Positions 1 to 12,133 are shown, counted from the first letter of the stretch. The stretch is 64,000 nucleotides of DNA from Diabrotica undecimpunctata (GCF_040954645.1 NC_092803.1:15687230-15751229); one strand, 5' to 3'. Program-made: numbers and translations. Notes: generated by a model not told the origin, from the sequence alone.

Positions 1-574
1 GTCAGTCAATGAAAGGAGTAAATTGTATTGATCTCTTGAGAATCATAAAAAATGGCAAAAATCGCGCCACGTTTATTTATATAAAATCTGAGTTTATTTT
101 AGGCAAAATACAAAAACTGCATACAAAAGCTAAACTCTTTACCTTTAAAACGCATCTTGATTTTTGTCGATAGGTCACTTAAATCAAAAGATATCGAATT
201 TTTACCGTAGAGCTGATACACATTTTAATGAACATTGATTTCGCGCGCGTAACTGACATGCAAAATCGACGGTCGTTTTAAGCGTTGTTTCTAAGAGAAC
301 GGTTCATTCTACACAAAAATTGCTAATCAACATTTTTGCTTAAAATTATCTCAGCTACATTTTTCATTATAAATATTTTTTTCTACGGTGTACAGATTCT
401 TGGTAAATCGATTTTTTTGCGTTTTTACCCCGTGCGAGGGGCGTTTTAGGGGGAAGCCCGGTGGTACAAGTCTTTTTTGGGGTCTCAAAATTATTATGCT
501 CAGAAAAATTCAGCTTGTTCGTATCATTTTTAGAAGTTCAGTGGCATTTTCGTCTTAGACGACTGGAGTATAAA
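1..574. other. no gene seen
   Basis: AT-rich sequence with many stops in all frames. Nothing recognisable, apart from a purine-poor tract that leads into the LINE fragment starting near 575. Confidence 0.5.
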
Positions 575-1660
575 TGTGTATAAATAAATTAAAATTTTTT
601 TGAAAATTTAAAATTTAAAATATTATTGGTAGATCGCTTAGAGTGTGGCGCTTTACCTGTGTTTGCCTGTGACCTCATAAGGTTCTTCACTAGGCTTTTG
701 GGGTGGTTTTGCAGTCGTCTGTCGTATTTTTGGGAGTAACTGCCAATTTCTTCTTTTGAAGATATCGATTAATGTATTCATTCGATTAGTTTGCGGAAGT
801 TCTTCGATTGGAATCTCTCCAATGTGTCGATCTTGGATCTGCAAGACATCCAAAAAGGCTACAGAACAGTATATCTTCTCTTCTAAGGCTTTGTTTATGG
901 AATTGCAGATTCGATGAATTTGCTCAGTGATAATTTGTTGTTGTCTAAATCCAAACTGGTGGTTGGGGATCAGCTGCTATTCTACGAGGATTGCCTGTAA
1001 TCGGACTAGTAGTTGTTGTTCAAAAACCTTTGATATCACTGAAAGTAGACTGACAGGTCTATAGGACTTAACTTCTTCTACAGACTTGCCTAATTTGGGT
1101 ATTAAGACGTTTTGTACGTCTTGTATCTTAATCATCGCGTTAAAAATCTGTGTTAAATATTGCACTAGTTTCTTGGGAAGTTCTTTTAGAATTCTTGCAG
1201 TAGTGATTAAGTCGAACCCTGGGCGACTTTTTTTCGGATTTAGATCTGTTTGGATTTTGTTGAAAACTTGTTTGGCAGTGAAATTAGAGAATGATGCTTC
1301 TAGTTGGAATAGATACTCTAAATACAATTGCATATTATCTTTTGCATCAGGGTTGTTGTTTTAAGCATGTGGTTGGAACACTTTCTCCAGGTATTTGGCA
1401 AAGACTGTGGCTTTTTCTTTTTCAAACAGAGCAATTACAACATATTTTAAAAATTTGGACATACCTTTTTTTCCAAAAAAACTAAAAACAAGGTTTGACA
1501 GAGTTACATTGCCACTGTCGTAAGGAAGACGGTTCTTTTTTTGTTTCGATTTATTTGAAGCATCTTCTGTGAAGTGGATTAACAAATTTTCAGCATTTGT
1601 TTTGGGAATCATCAAATAGGACTTTTTTGTATGCGATTTTGTTCTTCTTCTTCTTCATCA
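575..1660 (-). mobile_element. Jockey-like LINE fragment with internal deletion
   Basis: Minus-strand frames encode the start of a non-LTR reverse transcriptase: SRPGFDLITTARILKELP, then VLIPKLGKSVEEVKSYRPVS and LLSVISKVFEQQLL. After a frame change comes FRQQQIITEQIHRICNSIN and CSVAFLDV. At that point the sequence jumps directly to LQIQDRHIGEIPIEELP, which belongs near the end of Jockey-type ORF2. The palm with the YADD box is therefore deleted. Several frameshifts show it is dead. Confidence 0.75.
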
Positions 1661-2100
1661 TCTTTATAAGCAATTCTGCTTTTCCATTGGCAGAATGATA
1701 CATCTATGGAAGGTTGACGAACTTCCTAATGAGTACTGAAACATTCTCAAAAATATCCCTATAAAATATCGTAGGTATTAGCCTACACTTGCCAAAAACG
1801 CTGAAAAGAGCCGTTCCTAACACACTTAGACCCTGTCATAATTAGTAACTGCATGAACACTAAAAATACTAAAATGTAACTTGGCCTTCTCCATGAAAAG
1901 TAAACATATAAACTACAAATTAAAAAATTTTAAAAACTTAAAAAAAATACATATACTAAATAAACCTCAAAAATAGATAACACAATGACACCTGATCTAA
2001 CTGCGAGCTAACAAACAAACCTAAACCTAGCATCTACTACACCCTTTAGCCACAAAACTTACTCTTCCTCCCCCTATACAGAATAGAATAGAATTTATAC
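1661..2100. other. no gene seen
   Basis: Non-coding, AT-rich, with short A-rich tracts. No recognisable element. Confidence 0.5.
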
Positions 2101-2107
2101 TTCTATA

Positions 2108-2834
2108 CACGCGTTCGCCGTTACAAATTTATATGGGAGTCAATCTGCACAATCATTACATATGTAATGCTATAGGTAAGAGAGAGCAGAAAGAGAAACA
2201 GAATTAGGTATATAGGTATATGGTGCATCGTTTGCTGTATATAAACAACATTTGACCTGTAATAGAAGTATATTAAATGAAAAATTGAATCAATATTTTG
2301 ATGAAAATGTATATTTTTATTTTCATATATGTATGAAAGGAGTTGAATACTCTGCAGTAAAATTCATTGTTTATTTTGTTATTAATATAAAAATACAATA
2401 CAATACACTGCAACATAATTCAATATAATAATACAATACAAATTAAAATGCAATATTCATAAGTATTGAAAAATGACAATATACATAACTTACGCATATG
2501 TTTAATTTACCATGATAATAATATTAATAAAAAAATAATAATAATATTAATAAATATTAAATATATTTACAAAAGGAACATTTTTATTCTCGAGAGAGAA
2601 AGAGAAAGAAAATATATCTTCTGTCTCTCTCTTATGAACAAAACACGCGTATGAACAAAACACGCAAAAAATTTGCCAATTAGACATAACAGTAATGTAT
2701 TTCAAAATTGACAGTTCTCGGTCATACATTCTAGAGAGAGAAAATATATCTTCTGTCTCTCTCTTACCTATATCTTACATATGTAATGATTTTGCCGATT
2801 CACTCCCGTACAAATTTCCAACGTCGAACGCGCG
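2108..2834. mobile_element. MITE with about 80-bp imperfect TIRs and TA duplication
   Basis: The left end (CACGCGTTCGCCGTT... at 2108) and the reverse complement of the right end (CGCGCGTTCGACGTT... from 2834) align over about 80 bp. The shared part runs through ATCATTACATATGTAA to GGTAAGAGAGAG. TA lies on both sides (2106-2107 and 2835-2836). Inside are two direct copies of a GAGAGA...TCTGTCTCTCTC motif (about 2591-2640 and 2730-2775). There is no coding potential, so it looks like a non-autonomous Tc1/mariner-type element. Confidence 0.7.
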
Positions 2835-2879
2835 TATGTATATTAGTATAACTTCAAAAATGGGGGCAGCCATATCTTG

Positions 2880-3900
2880 AAGAGGCGAATGCCTAAAACG
2901 AAGTCGTCATAACTATTCTCATCAACTCCACTTTTTTCCCCCATTCTGCTTCAATTCTTCCATTGTTTTTTTCTCTTTACTGTCCTCTTTACAAGGCATC
3001 CTGCCAGTCTATTTGCTTTTTGAACTTATTTATCACTTTTTTGTCCATGTCTTCATATCAGAACATTGTAATTCCAAGCTATTTTATTTCCATTACTTGT
3101 TCAATACTGATGACATCGATTCCTATTTTACATCTAATTCGTTCTTTGCTGATTACTATTGTTTTAGTTTTCTGAGTTGAGATTGTCATATTAAATTCTT
3201 TTGCTCTTATGTTACATCTGTGGACTAGTCTTTGCAGAATATCTTCATCTTGGGCTATCAATATTGCGTCGTCTGCGTAACAGAGTATTTTTATTTTTTG
3301 TTTCCCGTTCCATATCCTCTTCATTTGTTAACCCTTTTGATGATTTCATCCATGATTGCATTAAAGAGAATAGGGCTCAATAAGTCTTATACCGCTTCGT
3401 ATGTCTATAGATCCTGTAAGTTTTTTTTGTCTTGTATTCGTATCTCTGTTGTTCTCAGGTGCATAGATTGCTATCACATTCAGAGGTTTGACATCCAGTT
3501 TGATTTTTACACTAACTATTATTTGGGAGATATATGTATTTAAATTCTTGTATTTGGTGTAAAAATTTCTGTGTACTACCAGGTCGACTCATTCTTTGGC
3601 TCGGTTTCTTTCGCAACACCACTATAAATCATCAGAAGTCATCCACCATAATTTCACCTTTTCCGTTTTTCTTCATCCTTGTAGTGCACATATGTCTATA
3701 TTTTTTTCTACAAGTTCTTGTGTAATTTCCTGCCCTCTTCTGCCCTAGAGCCTTCACTTTCCAAGTACCGATTCGAAATATATTTCGCGCTTTTCATAAA
3801 TTCGTTGTCCTCTTTTCCGCGTTAGTCGTCGTAGTGAAGTCATTTTTGTTCCGAGGCATAATCCTGTTTCTGAGCTGTCCTAAACGAAAATATTAACGAT
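2880..3900 (-). mobile_element. APE-type LINE fragment, endonuclease and RT
   Basis: On the minus strand a piece around 3490-3410 encodes KPLNVIAIYAPENNRD, the endonuclease motif of APE-type LINEs. It is joined near 3395 to LLSPILFNAIMDEIIKRVNK and, at 3324-3079, KIKILCYADDAILIAQDED with the RT catalytic YADD, followed by the thumb region. The stretch between endonuclease and palm is deleted, and there are several stops. The same family recurs at 23960-25590 on the plus strand. Confidence 0.75.
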
Positions 3901-3929
3901 CTTTAGATACTACAGAGACCAGAATAGCG

Positions 3930-4395
3930 GAGTATGAAAGAAATACATTCTAACAATGAACGTATTGAAGTTAAAATTTATGAGAATATCGAAAACTCAA
4001 AGAAATAACGAGAATCTTCTAATAAACGGAACCAATGTCGAACGAGTGGAAGAATTCTGAAAATATCATGGACAGAACCCTTCTCAAACAAAGAGGTCTG
4101 GAAAGGATGAACAAAGAAATGGAATTTTAATTACATTAAAAAAGGAAAATTGGAATATCTCGGATATTATACGTGGAGACAGATACAACTTACTCCAACT
4201 GGTTATACAGGGAAAGATCCAAGGAAACAGAAGCATAGGAAGACGTTGAATATCAAGGCTGCACAACCTGAGAGAATAGTACGGATATACATCAAATGAG
4301 CTTTTTCGAGCAGCCGTCTCTAAAGTACGAATAGCTATGATGATTGCCGACCTCGGTCATGGAGATGGCATTCGAAGATGAAGTCATAGCATTGA
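3930..4395 (+). mobile_element. LINE C-terminal fragment
   Basis: Plus-strand frames read KTQRNNENLLINGTNVERVE, then NISDIIRGDRYNLLQLVIQG and NELFRAAVSKVRIAMMIADL. These are recurring elements of the C-terminal end of insect endonuclease/RT LINEs. Frames are broken. It lies tail-side against the preceding minus-strand LINE. Confidence 0.6.
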
Positions 4396-5800
4396 TCCCA
4401 CCGTTAAATGATGAGCCAGTTCTGGTGCGGCTATTAACAAATCTATAGTTAATGATTTAACTACAGCCCTTATATCATGTTCTCCCCTATGAGTGTTTAT
4501 TTGGTTTTACCTTATTTACACCTATTCTATGGTCCTATATATCCATAAGACGTCCCCCGTGTCAGTAATAAGAAATTCCCCACCCAGTGTCTTGCGCGGA
4601 ATCCTGCTCAGTTTGTTGCTTCCTCCCACCGTACAGTCTTAGACCAGCTCGTATTTCAGTCTAATTGGTTTTATTGTTTTACTTTATATATGTTGTTATT
4701 TTTATGTAATATATAATTGGAATAAACTACATTTTTAATTAAAAATACTTTCGATTTCTACTAAATACTGTCATTGACTTTTCCTCCAAGTTTCAAAAAA
4801 AGTAGTGGGGTTCTCTGTTTCTGAATTTTCTTTTCAATTACTACTTTTATTTTAAACTGAAAATCGACTGTAGATCATTATCGTGTCAGTTTTATAGCCT
4901 TTTCAAATTCATTACCTAATTACTAAATCTGCTACTCTAATTTTCACCATAAATTTCGTTCCTGCGTTAATAATTTTTGACTGGAAGTTTGTAAACTACC
5001 ACAAATAATTGTTGTAACAGAACTAAATGTGGCGCTTCAACATCATTTCCGTAAACGAGTGAGACGTCCACAAGCCATAGAAATGCAGACAGACACAGAT
5101 TAGAAGGATGCAGACGAAAATAAGTTACAGCCACCTGAAAAATATTTACGAAAACTATGGGAAATGTAAGGAGATCAGTGACGGCGGAATGGGAAATTAT
5201 TGGGTACTTATTATAGTAGTGTTTATATAAAGGCATTTGGTATTTCGGAAATAAAGCCAGTTTCTCCCTTACAAATAAATCTTAAAGTGGTCAATTAGCA
5301 TACTTGAGATGACAAAACCTAGGTACTGTTCCCATTTTAATTGTTTTTATAAACAATTAAAGATTATTTGTACTAAAGAAATCTGATTTAGCTTAAAATT
5401 ATCAAATAAATGATAACAATAATTATATTTTGTTATCTTACATCTATATGTAGTTCTATTGTATAAGGACAAAATGAAACGTTTCAGCTTAGTATTGGGA
5501 ATATGAATATTTTGTTTAAAAAAGCTAACCTATTTACAAGTTACCAGATGAAGAGTACAGGGGAAAAACGATCTAAGTCACATTATACCCGAATTTAAGT
5601 AATACATCATTTATTATAGTTTCATATTTGCTCTTTTACCTTGGGCACTTGAAATTAACAAAAAACTCATCTAAGTCACTAAAAACTTCGAATAAAAATA
5701 AGTACTATGTGGAAAAGCGATCGAACTCCGTGCGTTGTACAAAAAACCGATCGAAATAAATAATAACTGTTAAGCAGGTTCTGAATAGGTACTATCTAGA
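4396..5800. other. no gene seen
   Basis: No recognisable coding. An AATAAA lies near 4730 after an AT-rich stretch beginning TGTTCTCCCC near 4478; this could be a solo LTR, but no second copy or target duplication was found. Confidence 0.45.
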
Positions 5801-5814
5801 ATTATTACTATGTA

Positions 5815-6170
5815 ATTTATTACATCTCATTGTTTTTGTTTATTAATGTGACACCTTTCCAACACAATATTTTTTATAATTACTTACTTGTTGCAAAACC
5901 TTAACATTTTAATAGTCAAAATGGTGCCCAGTTTTTAAATGATGATCAACTACCGCACACGTATTTTTCTTTTTTGTAGTAATTTTGTGCTGTGTTATTC
6001 TTTGTTTAAGCCATTGTGAAGTTTGACCGACATAAAACTCTGACAATCCGAATCCGAATAAGGCAACTTGCAGATAACATTAGTTTTATAAAGGGTTGGA
6101 GTCTTGTTTTACTTTTGAAAACAGTCTTCCGTTTTCTAATACATTATATTTAACAATTTAGGTTATTTAA
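5815..6170 (-). mobile_element. Penelope-like element, GIY-YIG endonuclease end (copy A)
   Basis: The minus strand reads EFYVGQTSQWLKQRITQHK, then KKKNTCAVVDHHLKTGHHFD, the C-terminal GIY-YIG endonuclease of a Penelope-like retroelement. It is about as long as, and the inverted counterpart of, plus-strand copy B near 11140-11400. It probably belongs with the RT fragment at 7447-7760 on the same strand; LINEs occupy the space between. Confidence 0.7.
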
Positions 6171-6179
6171 CAATAGGTA

Positions 6180-6662
6180 GGATGATTTGAAAAATAGTTT
6201 AAATATGTTCCAGATTGTGTTGGCTTTTGATACCAATCTATCATTATTTTGTTTTGTTCAGTTCTTATTATTCCTGTACAAGCTACTACATAATCTCATT
6301 GACTGCCCTGATATTCTTCGACAAATAAATTTTAACGTTCCATCTTATCCAGTGAGAAATTCGATTAAGTTCAGAAATACACAAGCTAGAACTAATCTTA
6401 TGTTAAAGTCTCCTCTATTTCTCGTGCAACTATTATAATTCCTTAAGTGCTTACTGCGATATATTTCACTGCAGTTTAAAGCAGCTTACTAGGATGGCTG
6501 AGATCTACCTAGGTAATTGAGTAGTTTCTTTATGTTAAGGTAAAATACTCGAAAAATGTGTTATTTAGTTAGTACTTATGAATTATTAATATATCATTTA
6601 ACTTTAGTATTGAATTTTGTCCTATAAATGGATTCTGTTGGACAATAAACGCTATTATTATT
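6180..6662 (+). mobile_element. Jockey/CR1-like LINE 3' end
   Basis: Plus-strand frame reads LLHNLIDCPDILRQINFNVP, then YPVRNSIKFRNTQARTN, the C-terminal end of a Jockey/CR1-type RT ORF. A short 3' UTR ends in AATAAA-like and ATT-repeat tail sequence near 6640-6665. It sits inside copy A of the Penelope-like element. Confidence 0.6.
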
Positions 6663-7440
6663 ATATTTATTATCCAGATTTAGCCATACGGCTCACACTC
6701 CCTCTAAGGGGAAAATTCACTCATCCCAGATACCTACGGTATCAAAAGGATTGAGCTCTGGTGGGACTCTTTCCATGTTATCGAGTCCTAGGTGACTTGG
6801 TACATCGGTGTATCTCCCAAAAATTTTCGAACGCATCTGGACGTCGAAAGTAGCACAGCTTTCTGCATGATCTTATATAGATGTTCATTTAAACCCAGCT
6901 TTCTTATGTTTTCTAGAAGGTTCTTCGGGATGACTCCAGTGGTAAAAAGAATAATAGGTATCGTCTGGGTACTTTCCATTCTCCATTGTCTCCTTATTTG
7001 TATTTCCAGATCTCTGTACTTGGCGTTCTTTTCGTTGTACTTAACACGAAGATTATTGTTGTTAGGTATCTTCACATCGATTCTTAGGTATCTTCACATA
7101 ATATGGGAGATGGTTTGTTTGTAGAAGTCCCAGTTTAAAAACTATCTCTTGATGGAGGATCTTTCCTACTGAGTCATGCCGTTCCTTACAGTCAGTTGCA
7201 GCAAATGCCTGGCAGCCCCCGGTAAGATGTTGGATGGTTTCTTGGGCTTGACATCCATATCGGCATTTGTCGTTTTGGACCTGAGGGTCTTTGACGATAT
7301 ATTTCAGGTAATTTTTGGTTGGTATAACCTGATCCTGAATAGCGACTAATGAACCTTCTGTTTCAGGGAACATCTTTCCTGATGTCAGCCAATAGTTCGA
7401 CGCTATATTGTCGACATAGTCTTATTATTATTATTATTAT
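6663..7440 (-). mobile_element. LINE C-terminal end with Cys-His motif (R4/R2-like)
   Basis: The minus strand encodes KCRYGCQAQETIQHLTGGC, a C-x3-C-x8-H-x4-C type motif. After a small deletion near 7070 comes YRDLEIQIRRQWRMES, IILFTTGVIPKNLLENI and LSTSRCVRKFLG. This arrangement is typical of LINEs with a restriction-enzyme-like endonuclease at the C-terminus. The PD-(D/E)xK core itself falls in the deleted part. The 3' tail is an ATA repeat near 6655-6670. Confidence 0.6.
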
Positions 7441-7446
7441 TATTAA

Positions 7447-7760
7447 TTTTGTGTCCGGAAATGATATCGAACACTCACTTTCAATGTCTAAAGTAAAATA
7501 GATATGTTTATTAAAAATATTGAAAATGTTTAAGCCATTTTAAATTTGTGAAGACGGTACAGAACAAATAAGGTCGTCAACAAATTTTTTAATAAAGGGC
7601 AAAGAGAATTGCTAGAATTAGCTAGAAAAGCTAATTGTGGAATTACGGTATCCATTAAGTAAATGATCCAAAATGGTGGTTGCTATTATGGGACTGAGTG
7701 GAGCACCTATGCCAGAGAACTACGAACACAGTGTTCGTAGTTCTCTGCCTATGCATAGTA
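7447..7760 (-). mobile_element. Penelope-like RT palm fragment (copy A)
   Basis: The minus strand reads GIGAPLSPIIATTILDHLLN, the RT block before the active site, then LPFIKKFVDDLICSVP with an FVDD catalytic box, and LDIESECSISFPDTKLI. This order is that of Penelope-like RT. The part around GATATCGAACACTCACTTTC is shared, inverted, with copy B at about 10675-10710. Frameshifts are present. Confidence 0.65.
7713..7747. repeat. 35-bp perfect palindrome inside the Penelope-like RT
   Basis: Two 17-nt arms (CAGAGAACTACGAACAC and its exact complement) surround a single A. The palindrome interrupts the coding of copy A just before the GAPLSP block, and short GCATAGG-like direct repeats flank it. 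Confidence 0.85.
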
Positions 7761-8179
7761 TGAGGGCACAAAATAGTGCAGTGAGTAGTGAATAGTGTAG
7801 TGTCTGAGGCCTCAAGAGACTTTCCATAGGTTTTGTCTAGACACAGAATCTAGATACGTTTCAAATATAAATAAATACAAAAGGCTCACCACCTTTTGTC
7901 CAAAACCAAAAATGTAAGTACATCATAACAACCGGTGATGTATTTTGGTAAAAAATTTTGTAACTTTCCTCCTAAACTTCCTATGTCATAAAATTTTTCG
8001 CATCGTGTCCAAAATTGCCAAAGTTATATACATCAATAAACTCTTCTTCTTCTATACTAGAGAAAATTGGTTGTACTTGTTCACACACAAACAATATTAG
8101 AGCCGTTTAAGGTACTCAACTGACTGAACAATTCTCTAAACCTAAATATGATCGATATTTTTTGTAAATTGATAAAAAA
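7761..8179. other. no gene seen
   Basis: AT-rich non-coding sequence without a recognised element. Confidence 0.45.
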
Positions 8180-8490
8180 GTCTTGTTCTTGTTGCGCCGA
8201 CTTCTAAAGAAGGTTGTCGATCACTTCTTTAAACGCATCCCTATCTTTTGCAACGTAAAATTTCTGTTTAACACTGAGATTAGTCTAATCTCTGATATTC
8301 CTCAGCCAAGATTTCTTCTTTCTTCCCAAGCCTTTTCTTCCCTTTACTCTTCATTGCATGATGTCTCGCAGAGAGTATTTATCGTTTCGAAGAATATGGC
8401 CCAGATAAGATGTTTTTCTTATTTTGTCTTCATAAGCTTTCTTCGTTTAAAACTTTTGCAGTCCAAGGAATTTTAAGAATACGCCATACA
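8180..8490 (-). mobile_element. LINE C-terminal fragment
   Basis: Minus-strand frames with frameshifts read IPWTAKVLNEESL, GRKKKSWLRNI and AKDRDAFKEVIDNLL. This is the same C-terminal end seen in the LINE at 49871-50306. Confidence 0.5.
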
Positions 8491-9479
8491 TTTCGGTGAT
8501 CACATTCTTCGGCTACATATAGCTACAATACGTATAGCCAAAAGTAAATATCCAATAATATTTAGATATTGAAATACTAAAAAACTGTTGGAAATGCCTA
8601 GAAACCAAAAAAGTTTATTTATTTGCGACAATTTATAACTAAATTTTAAACCCCTTTGAAACAGAAAGTTGTATTTTTCTCTATGTACATCTTTTCTGCA
8701 AAACAAATATTACCTCGCTGTTACATTAATAAAAGTGTTTTTAAATGTAATGTCCAAACACATTCTGAGTAAAAGTATGTTCTGGTGGGCGAATTCGGTT
8801 ATTGTGATTATTATAATTTACCATTCAACAAAAAATGATACCAACTGTTCTAAAACAGCAAACAACCAGTTCATTCCTATTTGGAATCGTAAGTGACCAG
8901 TTAAAAATCTGTTGTTGTGCATCTATGAGTAGTAAAAATGGACATATATTCCAACGCCTATGCAGACCAGAGCACTATGCAAAGTTGTTGACAGAATGGA
9001 GAAAATAACCTACGCAGTCCGAGTTGATTTTTAAAATTTTTATGGCCCAGATTTCCGTTCCGCCAGGAGCGTATCAGACATTTATTCGAGATGTTTAACT
9101 TTATTATATACCGATATTTGACTAATTTGTTATTGTAACAAAAAATCTCAGAAAGTATCAGAGTCTGCGATTTCTTTTATAGTGGGACCATTTTGTCTTA
9201 TTCATTAACGAAAATATCTAGACAAATATTTTCCAACTGTTCTCTTTTTATATGAGTAATTTTTGTTTTTGTTTCATGGTTCTCTCTGAATATTTCCTCA
9301 ATAGTTTGGATTTATCTCATAAGTATTATAATCATTCTTTTGCAAATATATTTTCAAAAGTTCTTCATTTTTGTATATCCTCTTCATGGCTTCTTCAGCT
9401 CTCTCTTTCATATTCTTTCCAACAACAATGAGACTGCATTGTTTTTTCCACTTGACGCGTTGATGACGAGACGAGACGT
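8491..9479. other. no gene seen
   Basis: No recognisable coding or repeat structure; open frames here are short and without known motifs. Confidence 0.45.
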
Positions 9480-10655
9480 ATTCTTTGGACCATCATGTCC
9501 AATAACATTGCACCATTTGCTGCACTCTTTGAAATCTGCTCAATCTGTTTTCCATAACATCTAACAGATTGCGGTCAGGAACTGATGTGAGAGGCGATCC
9601 AACCAAAAAATGTGCAGGTGTGAGAGGAAGTAGGTCTAAGGGGTCATTAGTCATAGGAAAAAGTGGTCTGGAATTGAGAATTGCTTTAATTTGACTCAAA
9701 ACAGTGTAAAACTTCTCATAGAAGATAACCGTATTACTAATTACTCGTAAGATGGTCTTTTACCTATTTTACCCCCGTTTTCCAGATACCAACAAAGTGA
9801 GGTGAACGCGGCGGAATGAACTTCCAATCGATACCCTCAGAAGAGAGTGTTTTATGTAAGTCAGAATTTTTAGTCTTGAGAACGTTGGAAAGTTCATTGT
9901 TAGCACCTTTAAAGGTGCTCCCATTATCGGAAAGAATAGGAGCGCATTTACCCCGTCAAGAAGTAAAACGTCTTAAAGCTGCTATAAAGCATTCCGTAGT
10001 CAGACTACTCACAACCTATAAGTGTATAGCCTTTATGGCCAGACAAATAAAAAGTGCTACATAAACCCTTAATAATCTTGTAGTTTCTCGTAAGACGGTC
10101 CTTTAACGGAAAGGGTCCCGCATATTCAAGTCCCGAGTGGGTAAAGGGTCGTGAAGGAGTAAGACATGAAAGTAAGTTGCCCATTAAATAAGTTTCGAGT
10201 TTTGGAGCTGCCTTGAAACATGTGATGCAGTTTCTAACGACCTTTCTAACGACATAGCGTCCATTGAGAGGCCAATATTTCTCTCGCATGAAAGATAAAA
10301 GTAGCTCTGGACCAGCATGTTGTAATTTCGTGTGCTCATGCCTACAAGTATGTCTGTAAAATGATGTTTTTGTGGAATAACGATGGGATGCTTTCTCTCA
10401 TATGAGATGTCAGCGTTGTGAATTCTTCCACCAACTCGAATTATATAATCTTGATCAAGAAAATGATTCAGGCTGAGTTTGCTTTTATGATCGGCCTTGC
10501 CATGTTTTTGAGATGTGTGAGATCATCAGAGAAAGATTGATTTTGCACAATGCTAATAAGACAAATCAGAGAACAGGCAATGTCTTCACATGTTAAATCG
10601 TTAAAGGTTCTTTCTGGCATGGTTAGCCTGGAATTTTTACAAAAACGTCTAGAAT
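9480..10655 (-). mobile_element. BEL/Pao LTR retrotransposon, pol (integrase) fragment
   Basis: On the minus strand the order is LDQDYIIRVGGRIHNADIS and RKHPIVIPQKHHFT, then MREKYWPLNGRYVVRKVVRN and CITCFKAAP (integrase zinc-binding), GLEYAGPF (core), IDWKFIPPRSPHF, and finally AILNSRPLFP with LTPAHFLVGSPLTSVPD at the integrase C-terminal end. This is the usual order in BEL/Pao pol. Reverse transcriptase, protease and LTRs were not found, and stops break the frame. Confidence 0.8.
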
Positions 10656-10656
10656 C

Positions 10657-11400
10657 CATTTTACTTTATACATTGAAAGTGAGTGTTCGATATCATTTCT
10701 GGACACCAAAATTAATAAGAACTGAACAAAACAAAATAATGAGAAATTGGTATCAAAAGCCAACAGAATCTGGAAAATATTTAAAGTATTTTTCAAATCA
10801 TCATCAAAAATTTAATACAGTAATTGAAATGAAAAATAGTGTAAGGCATATTAGTGACGACAAGTTGATGAAGAGAAACTTAAACTTGCTATTAAATCGA
10901 TGAAAATAATGAATATCCAAAACGTATTCTTGAGAAATTGATATTTAAGTCGGACCTTTTTGACGGTCTCACTGATATCGGAGCAGTACAACCAAATCAA
11001 TATGAAAATCTGCCAGTAATAAAGCAGTTAACCCCTCATGTGACTAGATTATTTAAACAATTTACTAATATCAAAATTGTTAAATATAATGTATTAGAAA
11101 ACGGACAAATGCTTTCAAAAGTTAAAGACTCTAAACTATAAAACTAATGTTATTTGCAAGTTGCGGATTGTCGCCATTGCGAAGTTTTATGTCGGTCAAA
11201 CTTCACAATGACTCAAACAACGAATAACAGCACAAAAGTGACTGTACAAAAAAGAAAAATACGTATGCGGCAGTTGATCATCATTTAAAAACTGGGCACC
11301 ATTTTGACTATTCAAATGTTAGAGTTTTACAACAGTAAGTATTGGAAATGTGTCACATTAATAAACAAAAGGCAATGAGATGCAATAAATTACAAAGCAG
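10657..11400 (+). mobile_element. Penelope-like element, RT C-terminus and GIY-YIG (copy B)
   Basis: The plus strand encodes RNWYQKPTESGKYLKYFSNH, then VIEMKNSVRHISDDKLMKRN (RT end), LTPHVTRLFKQFTNIKIV (linker) and CEKFYVGQTSQ.LKQRITA (GIY-YIG endonuclease), with frameshifts. It is the inverted relative of copy A, directly abuts the BEL/Pao fragment, and is followed by a TA microsatellite. Confidence 0.7.
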
Positions 11401-11454
11401 AAACGGGAGAGTTAAGAAATATTTACTGTAATATACTAAATATCTTATAATATC

Positions 11455-11529
<75 letters not shown>
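11455..11529. repeat. TA dinucleotide microsatellite
   Basis: About 75 bp of almost pure TA repeat with one early C interruption, just after the 3' end of the Penelope-like copy B. Confidence 0.95.
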
Positions 11530-11532
<3 letters not shown>

Positions 11533-12133
11533 CTGCTGTCTTTCTTTTGATTAGATGCAAATTAAATCTAATCCTCATTTAATCATTCCCCAACTGAAGC
11601 AAGAATACTACTCAATAAATCTCAAATTAAGTGAACCGTCTAGGGAGTAGGGAGAACGGTGGAAACTCCTACAACTCGGACTTTTTTGTTGCCGAACTTT
11701 CGTAATGAATGAATTGAAAACTTTACTGCTGACGCCAGCGTCTGTCGGTCCCCGACGCCGTAGCGTGACGTACGATTTTAAATGGACGTTAAACTGCCGA
11801 ATAAAAAAGTTATAAAAATTGTCCGATTTAGATTGCTATGGAGTAAAGTAATTGTATGGGAGAAAGGGATATATTAGAGACAGAATCTTTTTTTTTTGTT
11901 TTTTTTTGTAGGGTATTTTTATTTTTATTTGTATAAGTAAATAATTAATTTATTTAATTAAAACACTGATTAAAATGAAAATAAAGAAGAACAATAACAG
12001 TAAATTCAGAACAAGTTGGAAATATCGAGAATTAAATAGAAAAATGGGAAAACAAAGCTAATAAGAGATATAGGAAAGCGTAGAAAAAAGGGAACAAAAT
12101 TCTGAGAACTGAGAACTAGAACTAGGTATTCTA
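11530..12133. other. no gene seen
   Basis: Unrecognised sequence with a locally GC-richer patch near 11730-11790. No coding support. Confidence 0.45.

Noticed and set aside
4478..4740. Possible solo LTR (TGTTCTCCCC ... AATAAA)
   Set aside because: No target duplication, no second copy and no adjoining primer site; AATAAA is common in this base composition.
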